From an uncultured Chloroflexota bacterium (GTDB lineage Bacteria; Chloroflexota; Anaerolineae; Anaerolineales; Anaerolineaceae), in NCBI GenBank assembly GCA_902795255.1, contig CADBKS010000217.1:1-5174 (forward strand): a stretch of DNA of 5,174 bases. Direction: 5' to 3'. A program made the position numbers and the translations under genes. Shown here piece by piece: positions 1-5,174 of this stretch (position 1 is the stretch's first letter; each line of letters starts with the position of its first letter). The notes beneath the pieces are model-generated. The model saw only the letters and a list, made by a program, of their open reading frames with translations, had not been told where the DNA came from and did no database searches.

Positions 1-329
1 CCATCGACCAGTTCTATATTCGGATTTTGCTCCACATTTTTACTGATATCGATCTCATCAATGTTTGGATCCTCCGGGTTTTGGCTCTGATCGTTTTCGG
101 GGATCTTCTCATCTTCCTGATCCGATCCAATGACCAGGGACATGTTCTGTTCGCCATTCCACAGGGGAATTTCAACAGGGCCGCTGCCAAGCATAGCCTG
201 CAATGCTTCATTGCCCATGGACAGCAGATCAGGCATGGAATTGTTTAAGCTGTCGGCCTGTGCTTCTTTTTCGATCAGATCGTTCTGTGGCCTTGAATTG
301 TTCCTTTGAGGTGAAGAGTATCTCGGCAT
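1..329 (-). CDS. Hypothetical protein, N-terminal part (runs off left edge)
   Basis: A reading frame opens at the ATG at 329 on the minus strand and stays open to the window edge, giving 109 complete codons and no stop. The start is supported by AGGAAG at 338-343, 8 nt upstream. The visible protein begins MPRYSSPQRNNSRPQNDLIE. A polar N-terminus is followed by a short possibly helical hydrophobic patch (residues 32-48, PDLLSMGNEALQAMLG), the segment PVEIPLWNG (51-59), and then an acidic, Asn/Pro-rich stretch (70-105) that is probably disordered. There is no signal peptide or membrane helix in this part. I do not recognise the family. The composition resembles a disordered leader of a larger protein, but that is inference. 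The start codon and its upstream region sit in a 97-bp tandem duplication, so its expression may be affected. The frame is believable because its codons look coding over 327 nt and it has a good ribosome binding site. Confidence 0.72.
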   Translation of the reverse strand, partial: MPRYSSPQRNNSRPQNDLIEKEAQADSLNNSMPDLLSMGNEALQAMLGSGPVEIPLWNGEQNMSLVIGSDQEDEKIPENDQSQNPEDPNIDEIDISKNVEQNPNIELVD

Positions 330-498
330 TTCTTAATCTTCCTGTATTCCGATATAGCAAAGGATCTTTTTATAAGCCTATTACCTACAAATATTATTTT
401 ATTTGAGGTGAAGAGTATCTCGGCATTTCTTAATCTTCCTGTATTCCGATATAGCAAAGGATCTTTTTATAAGCCTATTACCTACAAATATTATTTTA
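305..498. repeat. Perfect 97-bp tandem direct duplication (2 copies)
   Basis: Bases 305-401 and 402-498 are identical over 97 bp and directly abut. The flanks differ (c before copy 1, a before copy 2; t after copy 1, c after copy 2), so the unit is exactly 97 bp. Each copy holds, on the minus strand, the first eight codons of the gene starting at 329, its ribosome binding site and about 70 bp of AT-rich upstream DNA. Because 97 is not a multiple of three, the copies are in different frames. Full identity in largely non-coding DNA suggests a recent duplication; an assembly artefact cannot be excluded. Confidence 0.95.
394..426 (-). other. Abortive 10-codon ORF from the duplicated start
   Basis: The outer repeat copy carries a second ATG at 426 with the same ribosome binding site (435-440). 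It reads MPRYSSPQIK and then stops at TAA (394-396), just past the repeat junction. The first eight residues equal those of the gene at 329. If transcription starts upstream of the outer copy, this would be an upstream ORF ending 65 nt before the true start. It is a by-product of the duplication and is not proposed as a functional peptide. Confidence 0.6.
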
Positions 499-525
499 CA
501 CAATCAACCATACGCAAAGCACCGC

Positions 526-548
526 TTGCCACAGAACGTGGCAATTTT
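526..548 (+). promoter_or_regulatory. Inverted repeat with T-run (operator or weak terminator)
   Basis: TTGCCAC (526-532) and GTGGCAA (538-544) form a perfect 7-bp stem around a 5-nt loop, followed by TTTT (545-548) on the plus strand. The form fits a weak intrinsic terminator for rightward transcription, but no rightward gene precedes it in the window. It also lies about 27 bp upstream of the -10-like element at 571-576, a position where an operator or activator site could sit. The second 47-bp repeat does not preserve the palindrome. Confidence 0.4.
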
Positions 549-580
549 CTGAACAGGGGCAGCAATTTGGTACAATAAAA
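534..580 (+). repeat. Imperfect 47-bp direct repeat, copy 1, with extended -10 element
   Basis: This segment matches 699-745 at about 34 of 47 positions by hand alignment, with the best-conserved part in the last 30 bp (551-580, 24 of 30). It ends in TTTGGTACAATAAAA, where TGGTACAAT (568-576) is a good extended -10 element. No clear TTGACA-like -35 box is visible 16-18 bp upstream. If used, a transcript would start near 583 and give a leader of about 180 nt to the operon at 763. Confidence 0.55.
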
Positions 581-698
581 TGGTGTCAACAGAAAACTGA
601 ACAAACTGAGCTCTTACAGCAGAAAAAACGCACTGCGAAAAAAGAAAAAAAGCCGATAGACTGAAACAGATGGAAAAAATGACACAGGCATTTGAGGA

Positions 699-745
699 AA
701 ACACGGCGATCTCATGATCAGGATCAGTGATTTGGTAGAATAAAA
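699..745 (+). repeat. Imperfect 47-bp direct repeat, copy 2, with extended -10 element
   Basis: This is the second copy of the repeat at 534-580, offset by 165 bp, ending in TTTGGTAGAATAAAA. TGGTAGAAT (733-741) is an extended -10-like element. Upstream, GATCAGGATCAG (716-727) contains a repeated GATCA half-site that could be an operator. A start about 7 nt past the -10 would fall near 748, inside the ribosome binding site AAGGAG (746-751). This copy would therefore give an extremely short leader, or else it acts as a protein-binding site rather than the main promoter. Confidence 0.5.
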
Positions 746-762
746 AAGGAGAAAAAATCACC

Positions 763-1362
763 GTGCAGAAAACGGAAAAATTTGCCAATAAACTGAAGAA
801 ACTCCGTACCGATAAGGGAATTTCACAGCAGCAGCTTGCCGATATGATGGTCGTATCCAGAAGCGCTGTCTCCATGTGGGAACTGGGGACCCGGCTTCCT
901 GATGTCAGTATGATCATCCGGCTTTCTGTTTGTCTCGGCGTAGATCACAGTGAGTTGCTGGAGATATTTCATGAATCACAGGATGAAAGCAGCATCATTG
1001 TCGTTGAGGATGTCCCGCTTCTGCTCCGCGGAAACATCCGCATGCTGCAGGAAGAACTTCCGGATATGAGTATTATCGGCTTCGGCAGCGGGAAAGAAGC
1101 GCTTGAATATGCGCGGATCCATACCGTGTCCATCGCCTTTCTGGATATTGAACTGGACGATCGAATGGACGGACTTCAGCTGGCCCGGGAACTTGCCGCT
1201 CTCAACGGACAGACCAATATCATTTTCCTGACCAGCCACACGGAATATTTACAGCAGGCAGCTTATGATCACTGCAGCGGATATATCCTCAAGCCCCTGA
1301 ACCGGGAGCGGATCCGTCATGAACTGAACAATCTGCGCTATCCGGTCAGAGGTTTGGTCTGA
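763..1362 (+). CDS. XRE-type HTH / REC fusion response regulator
   Basis: This is a 199-residue cytoplasmic regulator that probably takes phosphate from the kinase encoded next. Residues 6-69 form an XRE/Cro-CI helix-turn-helix (SQQQLADMM at 21-29, SRSAVSMWELG at 32-42, LGVDHSELL at 58-66). Residues 77-192 form a complete receiver domain: acidic pair E82-D83, phosphoacceptor D128 in AFLDIEL, T157 in IIFLTS, and K177 in YILKPL. The receiver resembles those normally joined to LytTR output domains. The usual Pro-Gly after the phosphoacceptor is replaced by DDR (132-134), one residue longer than typical. The HTH precedes the receiver with almost no linker, the reverse of the common order. The start is GTG at 763, with AAGGAG at 746-751 (11-nt spacing); no in-frame ATG with a better site precedes the HTH. 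It is probably co-transcribed with the kinase 33 bp downstream. Autoregulation through the upstream repeats is inferred. Confidence 0.93.
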   Translation: MQKTEKFANKLKKLRTDKGISQQQLADMMVVSRSAVSMWELGTRLPDVSMIIRLSVCLGVDHSELLEIFHESQDESSIIVVEDVPLLLRGNIRMLQEELPDMSIIGFGSGKEALEYARIHTVSIAFLDIELDDRMDGLQLARELAALNGQTNIIFLTSHTEYLQQAAYDHCSGYILKPLNRERIRHELNNLRYPVRGLV

Positions 1363-1395
1363 TTTTTGCTGTCCCCGTTGGTATGAAAGGATATT

Positions 1396-3165
1396 ATGAC
1401 AAGACAGGAAGATCATAAAAGCAGATACTTTCCGGAACGTTTGATCGATGCTGTCATTCTGCTCTCCTTTATCCTTGCTCTCGCATTGATCGCTTTTCAA
1501 TACATCAGTCCGGGGATGATATCCCTTTCCCCTGCCGTCAACCCATACCGGATCCTGCAGCCGCAGTCTGTCACGGAAGAAGTGATCCCGGAATACACCG
1601 GAGTCCGGCGCACCTATCAGTTTGACATGTCAAAAATACCCGGCAATAAAGGACGGGGCAGGACCTTTTTCGTTTATCTTCGCCACACCGCGGCAGTGCT
1701 GAAAATGGATGGTGAGGCTATCGTCGATACGGGTGAAGATCCAAACGTCTTTCATATCGGACACACACCTGGAAACTATTGGCTTTCTCTTCCGATCTAC
1801 GCATCCTATGATGAAAAAGTGATCGATCTGACCCTTACACCCATTTATAACAGTGTATGGAACGAACAACCCTTATTCCTGCTGATCGATAAAGACCCGC
1901 TGCTGAATCTGATGGTGCTCCCCGGGGAAATGCCTCTGATTGCGATAAGCCTGTTCGCGATCACGGTGGGCATTTTTCTGATGATCATTGCTGTTGTGAT
2001 CGGGCTGGGCCCGCAGGACCGGGAAAAGCTGCTTTTTCTCGGGGCTGTATCAGCAGCCGGAGGGCTGTGGAAATTATGCGGCTTTTCTGCGATCCCACTC
2101 ATGCTGGATTTTCAGGGATTGCAGAAATTTATCTGGTATACCGGAGCGTGCTGCTATCTGCTGATGATGATCTTTTCGCTCAGGCTTCTGGTTTCCCTCC
2201 GGCCTGAAGGCAGCAATCGCATCGGTAAAGTCTGCTGTTTATTTTCAGCAGCAGCTGCCATCCTGATATTGATTCTGCAGATTGCGGGGATTCTGGAACT
2301 CCATGAGATCCTGGTCTGGTACGGGCTCGGCATGGCCTCAATCCACCTGATCGCTCTGGCCGGACAAAAACCCAGCCGGGATGAGGTCCTGTGGCTCCTG
2401 CCAACGTTTTTGTCGCTCGCAGTCGATCTCCTTTTATTCGCGAAAAACGGTTCCATGACTACAGCCCCGGTTTTTCTGCTCTGGATCGTTTTGAACCTGT
2501 TAGTCCGCGGTTTCGGTTTTCTGCGAATGATCCTCCGGCGGGAAAGGGAATTACGCATCAAGGATGAGGAACTGCGCGGCGCGAAGATACAGACGATGAT
2601 CAGTCAGATCAGGCCCCATTTCATCTTCAATACGCTCGCTTCCGTCAATATGCTCTGCGAAGAAGACCCGAAACGCGCCGCGGAGATCATCTCGGATTTC
2701 AGCCAATACCTGCAGGCGAATTTCTCGGCACTTGCGACAACTGAAATGATCCCGTTTTCGGAAGAAATGAAACATGTAAAAGCTTATCTGGACGTTGAAT
2801 CAGCCCTCTATGAAGAGAAACTGACAGTTACATACGATACAGCATACACCGCTTTCCGCCTGCCTCCGCTTACCTTGCAGCCCATCGTTGAAAACTGCAT
2901 CAAACATGGGTTTGGCAGGAACGTTTCTTCCCTTCATATCATCATACGGACCCGCCAAACGGAAGAAGGAGCGGAGATCCGGATCGAAGATAACGGATGC
3001 GGCTATGATCCTTCATCTGACGGGAAGATCCATATAGGGCTGAAGAATGTAAAAGAGAGGCTTGAAATGATGTGCGGCGGAACCCTGGAGTTTTCCCCGC
3101 AAGGCGGAGGGACTCTGGTGACTGTGTCTGTTCCGGGAAAGGATATGATAGGCGTCAGATCATAA
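1396..3165 (+). CDS. LytS-type membrane sensor histidine kinase (His_kinase/HATPase_c)
   Basis: A 589-residue integral membrane sensor kinase and likely partner of the preceding XRE-REC protein. Residues 16-37 are a first membrane helix. Residues 45-172 are a predicted extracytoplasmic beta-rich region with a YLRHTAAVLKMDGEAIVDTG segment (94-113), as in jelly-roll-like sensor domains of Clostridia kinases. About seven helices follow between 179 and 380, recalling 7TMR-DISM architecture. A short charged, probably coiled-coil linker (381-400) leads to the His_kinase (PF06580-type) H-box QIRPHFIFNTL with H408. The ATPase part has an N-box LQPIVENCIKHGFG (494-507; N500), a G1 box EDNGCG (531-536), a G2 region HIGLKNVKERL (546-556; His where Gly is usual), and GGGTL (570-574). 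All catalytic parts are present. ATG 1396 has AAAGGA at 1386-1391, only 4 nt away. Kinases of this class normally pair with LytTR regulators, so an XRE-REC partner is unusual. The ligand is unknown. Confidence 0.93.
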   Translation: MTRQEDHKSRYFPERLIDAVILLSFILALALIAFQYISPGMISLSPAVNPYRILQPQSVTEEVIPEYTGVRRTYQFDMSKIPGNKGRGRTFFVYLRHTAAVLKMDGEAIVDTGEDPNVFHIGHTPGNYWLSLPIYASYDEKVIDLTLTPIYNSVWNEQPLFLLIDKDPLLNLMVLPGEMPLIAISLFAITVGIFLMIIAVVIGLGPQDREKLLFLGAVSAAGGLWKLCGFSAIPLMLDFQGLQKFIWYTGACCYLLMMIFSLRLLVSLRPEGSNRIGKVCCLFSAAAAILILILQIAGILELHEILVWYGLGMASIHLIALAGQKPSRDEVLWLLPTFLSLAVDLLLFAKNGSMTTAPVFLLWIVLNLLVRGFGFLRMILRRERELRIKDEELRGAKIQTMISQIRPHFIFNTLASVNMLCEEDPKRAAEIISDFSQYLQANFSALATTEMIPFSEEMKHVKAYLDVESALYEEKLTVTYDTAYTAFRLPPLTLQPIVENCIKHGFGRNVSSLHIIIRTRQTEEGAEIRIEDNGCGYDPSSDGKIHIGLKNVKERLEMMCGGTLEFSPQGGGTLVTVSVPGKDMIGVRS

Positions 3166-3296
3166 CGGTCCGGGGAAACCTCAGCAGACATATTTTCTGT
3201 CATGCCATTCCCGAAATAATTCTCCGGTCGTCCGGAGGCAATGGATAAACGGCATATCCGATAAGGACTTCCCAGCATACAGCGGCGGACACTTTT

Positions 3297-3321
3297 GGGC
3301 TGAAGCTCTTCGGCTTCGCCC
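3297..3321. other. Hairpin in convergent intergenic region
   Basis: GGGC-T-GAAGC (3297-3306) pairs with GCTTCGCCC (3313-3321) apart from one bulged T, leaving a 6-nt loop. It lies 131 bp after the kinase stop. The plus-strand sequence that follows has only a distant, interrupted T-run (TTGTTTTCT), so on its own it is a poor terminator. It may add to the stronger hairpin at 3357-3380. Confidence 0.4.
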
Positions 3322-3356
3322 GTATAGCAGTTGTTTTCTCTAATATGACAAGAACA

Positions 3357-3387
3357 GAGCCGCGGTAAAAGCCGCGGCTCCGCTTTT
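3357..3387 (+). terminator. Intrinsic terminator between convergent transcription units
   Basis: GAGCCGCGG (3357-3365) and CCGCGGCTC (3372-3380) form a perfect 9-bp GC-rich stem with a 6-nt loop. On the plus strand CG-C then TTTTT (3383-3387) follows, a classical intrinsic terminator for the two-component operon ending at 3165, although 190 bp downstream of its stop. On the minus strand the stem is followed by TGTTCTTGT, a poor but possible U-rich tail, 24 nt after the stop of the gene ending at 3404, so it may serve both directions. Confidence 0.85.
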
Positions 3388-3403
3388 TGTTGAAATGTTA
3401 CCG

Positions 3404-4336
3404 CTACTGAGGCATCGGCAGCGTGATCCGGATCGGGGTGAACTGCCGGTTCGAGAACCGTTCCGTGGGAAGGAAGGTCATCACCCAGGAATCCTTATAG
3501 GCTGAATAGTCTCCCGGAACATCAAACACCAGGTAGGTGTCAAGTGTCTGACCGGCTTGGATCTCATTCCGCAGCAGACCGAGATCCCATAAAATGCTGG
3601 TGATCGTGCTGTAAAATCCGGACAGCGGATAGACTTCACTCTCGCTGCCGTTTTTGGAAAGCATAAAGGAGTCATATTTCAGCCCCGTGACCGTCCGTCC
3701 GGTTTTATTCCGGATCTGGACGCGGAAAAGAAGGAACATCCCTTCCGCAGTCATTCCGCTCTGGGCTTTTGTCATGATCGGCTGGTTGGCAATTAGGAAT
3801 TCGAGATCATCCCCGCAGGGATACCACTGCCAGACCTTACCGCGCTGCGTTTCAATACCCAAAAGCGGATCCGGCGTAGCCGTGGCAGTTGGTGTCATTG
3901 TGGGCGTGGACGTTGCGGTGGGGGTCGCTGTTGCTGTCGCAGTTGGCACCACGGTGGCTGTCGCGGTCGCTGTCGCAGTCGGCACCATGGTGGCTGTCGC
4001 GGTCGCGGTAAAGGTCGCCGTCGGGATCAGTGTCGCGGTCGCTGTCGGGACCGGAGTCTCCGTGGGCGGTATGGGAACGGTCGCCGTCGGTTCCGTATGA
4101 TTTGCCCCGGGACCGGTGATCGGCGCGGGGGCCGGTTCTTCACCGCTGCCGAGATATTCATTGACGTCAACGATCAGGTTCAGCCAGTAGGCCAGTCCCG
4201 CGTTTTCTGTCGGCTCCGGGGTGGGTGTGAAGGTCGGTGTGGCAGTCGGTTTTTTGGCGTTGTCCCAGATCTGCGCCTGAACCGTGCCTGCCAGCATGAG
4301 AAAGAGGACCAGGAGAATAAAGAGTGTTTTTTTCAT
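3404..4336 (-). CDS. Exported protein with Thr/Ala/Pro linker and DUF4352-like C-terminal domain
   Basis: A 310-residue exported protein of unknown function. Residues 1-21 are a signal peptide (MKKTLFILLVLFLMLAGT, then a VQA signal-peptidase I site before Q22). There is no lipobox cysteine. A short Thr/Pro stretch (31-44) precedes a conserved-looking segment (45-66, including YWLNLIVDVNEYLG). Residues 81-156 are a low-complexity Thr/Ala/Pro linker. Residues 160-310 look like an immunoglobulin-like DUF4352 domain: MFLLFRVQIRNKTGRTVTGL (200-219) followed by an AGQTLDTYLVFDVPG strand pair (261-275) is the pattern expected of that family. Some members are extracellular or lipoproteins of Firmicutes. 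Start ATG 4336 has AAGGAGG at 4343-4349, 6 nt away. It follows the other exported gene by only 22 bp on the same strand, so an operon is likely. The domain assignment is by motif memory, not a search. Confidence 0.88.
   Translation of the reverse strand: MKKTLFILLVLFLMLAGTVQAQIWDNAKKPTATPTFTPTPEPTENAGLAYWLNLIVDVNEYLGSGEEPAPAPITGPGANHTEPTATVPIPPTETPVPTATATLIPTATFTATATATMVPTATATATATVVPTATATATPTATSTPTMTPTATATPDPLLGIETQRGKVWQWYPCGDDLEFLIANQPIMTKAQSGMTAEGMFLLFRVQIRNKTGRTVTGLKYDSFMLSKNGSESEVYPLSGFYSTITSILWDLGLLRNEIQAGQTLDTYLVFDVPGDYSAYKDSWVMTFLPTERFSNRQFTPIRITLPMPQ
3869..4096 (-). repeat. Low-complexity tract encoding the Thr/Ala/Pro linker, with 36-bp tandem repeat
   Basis: This tract encodes residues 81-156 of the exported protein, dominated by Thr-Ala and Pro-Thr pairs. 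It contains an adjacent pair of 36-bp units, 3933-3968 and 3969-4004, that differ at only 2 positions (34 of 36), giving 12-residue repeats around VVP (129-131) and MVP (117-119). Linker length is likely to vary between strains by slippage or unequal recombination. The opposite strand shows an open Val/Ala-rich frame that is an artefact of this composition. Confidence 0.85.
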
Positions 4337-4358
4337 TGATTGCCTCCTTCAGTTTTGG

Positions 4359-5102
4359 CTAATTGCGTGTCGTTCTGAGAACGAAATTGTCGAATTCGAC
4401 CGTGATATATCCCTGTTCCGGGCCAAGGCCTGCCCCGAAAGCCTGGTAAAACCTGCCGCTCAGGCCGTCTTCGAATCCGGCGATAAAGTGCCCGTTAATA
4501 AAAACGCTGGTATAGCCGTTCAGACGGGTCATTTCGATCCGGTTGTAGCCATAAAAATCGGCCTGCCCGCTCAGGTCACAGTAATTTGTATAGGTGCGTC
4601 CGCCGGCACCGGTCTCATATTTTCGGATCGCCAGCGGGAACGCGATCTCCGCTCCGGCACTGCGGGTTTTTCCGGCGATCGCTTCGTTGGTGTACCGGAT
4701 CCAGAAGTAATCATCCGCCGTGTCCGCATGCTCGATCATCCATACATCGACGCCGAGATAAAAGTTTTCGTAGGAACCGGTCATGCTGAAGAAATCCGTG
4801 CCCCATTCCCGGACGCCGGAGCTCGGTTTATAGGCTGAAAGCATGACCTCCTGCCGGCTGAGTTTGTTATTCCGTTCCGACAGATAGAAACCGTCACCGG
4901 GTTTTGAAACGGACGGTTTATCGGGAATATCGAAGGAATAGGTATAAAGCAGCCGCGGAAAGGTCTGCTCCGCATTCGCCAGCATAGTTTCCTGCCGGGC
5001 GATGAACTCCGGAGCGTAAACGGGGTCTTCCGTATCTGCTGCGGCCGCAGCCGTCATGAATAGCAGCAGCAGGAAAATGAAGATGAGCGTTCCTTTTTTC
5101 AT
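4359..5102 (-). CDS. Exported beta-sandwich (DUF1080/LamG-like) protein
   Basis: A 247-residue exported protein of unknown function. Residues 1-22 are a signal peptide with a Leu/Phe core (MKKGTLIFIFLLLLFMT) and an Ala-rich cleavage region before D23; no lipobox is present. The mature part begins with a helical segment (31-47, PEFIARQETMLANAEQT). The rest is beta-rich, with features of concanavalin-like DUF1080/LamG folds: DDYFWIRYTNE (130-140), YGYNRIEMTRLNGYTSVFIN (185-204), the GHFIAGF strand (204-210) and the closing EFDNFVLR (236-243). Such domains often bind or process glycans, but I see no catalytic signature and do not claim an enzyme. ATG 5102 has AAGGAGG at 5108-5114, 5 nt away. An AT-rich TATATATA lies just upstream of that site, but no clear -35 is visible in the remaining 60 bp. 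The DUF4352-like gene follows after 22 bp and is probably co-expressed. Confidence 0.85.
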   Translation of the reverse strand: MKKGTLIFIFLLLLFMTAAAAADTEDPVYAPEFIARQETMLANAEQTFPRLLYTYSFDIPDKPSVSKPGDGFYLSERNNKLSRQEVMLSAYKPSSGVREWGTDFFSMTGSYENFYLGVDVWMIEHADTADDYFWIRYTNEAIAGKTRSAGAEIAFPLAIRKYETGAGGRTYTNYCDLSGQADFYGYNRIEMTRLNGYTSVFINGHFIAGFEDGLSGRFYQAFGAGLGPEQGYITVEFDNFVLRTTRN

Positions 5103-5174
5103 GGATCCCTCCTTATATATACAGTGACCGGTGATGCTGTTTGTGTTTCAGCTTACTAAATGATCTCACTTTGA

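Larger units (their letters stand above)
330..762. other. 433-bp intergenic region between divergent genes
   Basis: This region separates the leftward gene starting at 329 from the rightward operon starting at 763. It holds most of the 97-bp tandem duplication, an inverted repeat at 526-544, two imperfect 47-bp direct repeats with promoter-like ends, and an A-rich tract at 590-700. No frame in it has both a start with a ribosome binding site and a convincing protein. A start-less open frame covers 473-664 and overlaps a second frame running to 717; it is discussed as a finding. AT content appears higher here than in the flanking genes. Confidence 0.7.

Noticed and set aside
27..406. Plus-strand open frames over the left region (27-248 and 203-406)
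   Set aside because: They lie antisense to the well-supported minus-strand gene at 329, and the second ends inside the duplication. Their translations show no domain.
305..498. CRISPR-like array
   Set aside because: There are only two copies of 97 bp, directly abutting with no spacer; it is a tandem duplication.
504..917. Minus-strand 137-residue open frame
   Set aside because: It is antisense to the start of the XRE-REC gene and to the A-rich intergenic tract, which gives a Phe/Ser/Cys-rich translation. No ribosome binding site or recognisable domain is seen.
3222..3237. CTCCGG-TCGT-CCGGAG hairpin as terminator of the kinase gene
   Set aside because: The stem is perfect but only 6 bp and has no T-run on either strand.
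3654..4100. Plus-strand Val/Ala/Gly-rich open frame
   Set aside because: It is the complement of the Thr/Ala/Pro linker; repeat composition keeps the opposite frame open.
3404..4336. Lipoprotein assignment for the DUF4352-like protein
   Set aside because: The signal peptide ends VQA-Q with no cysteine near the cleavage site.
4284..4838. Plus-strand 184-residue open frame
   Set aside because: It is antisense to the two exported-protein genes, which have signal peptides and strong ribosome binding sites.
5113..5174. Possible 3' end of an upstream minus-strand gene
   Set aside because: A frame is open from the right edge to TAA at 5113-5115, but 19 codons of His/Lys/Arg-rich sequence are too few to call, and the stop would overlap the ribosome binding site of the gene at 5102.

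Overview
The window looks like a chromosomal segment of an anaerobic Firmicute, most likely a gut or rumen Clostridia-type bacterium. This is inferred from the strong AGGAGG-type ribosome binding sites, a LytS-like histidine kinase paired with a receiver protein, exported proteins with MKK-type signal peptides, and a Thr/Ala/Pro linker. Nothing in the window fixes the genus. No rRNA, tRNA, CRISPR array, transposase or phage gene was found.

Left part (1-762). A minus-strand gene of unknown function starts at 329 and runs off the left edge, so only its first 109 codons are visible. Its start codon, ribosome binding site and upstream region lie inside a perfect 97-bp head-to-tail duplication (305-401 and 402-498). 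The outer copy therefore carries a second, abortive start. From 499 to 762 the DNA is A-rich and has no convincing gene. It holds a 7-bp inverted repeat (526-544) and two imperfect 47-bp direct repeats (534-580 and 699-745), each ending in an extended -10-like promoter element that points rightward.

Middle part (763-3165, plus strand). A two-gene operon encodes an unusual two-component system. The first gene is a 199-residue protein with an N-terminal XRE-type helix-turn-helix and a C-terminal phosphoacceptor (REC) domain, the reverse of the usual response-regulator order. The second, 33 bp downstream, is a 589-residue membrane sensor kinase. It has one N-terminal membrane helix, a predicted extracytoplasmic beta-rich sensor region, about seven further helices, and a LytS-type His_kinase/HATPase_c core. 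The likely logic is that an envelope or extracellular cue reaches the kinase, H408 passes phosphate to D128 of the regulator, and DNA binding by the XRE head changes. The repeats in front of the operon are natural candidate targets.

Right part (3166-5174). A 238-bp convergent intergenic region carries a strong GC hairpin terminator (3357-3387). Beyond it, two minus-strand genes form a probable operon reading leftward (5102 to 3404, 22-bp gap). Both encode exported proteins with signal peptides but no lipobox. The first is a beta-sandwich protein resembling the DUF1080/LamG-like fold. The second has a low-complexity Thr/Ala/Pro linker with a 36-bp tandem DNA repeat and a C-terminal DUF4352-like domain. 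Functions of the exported pair are unknown; a cell-surface or extracellular binding role is inferred.
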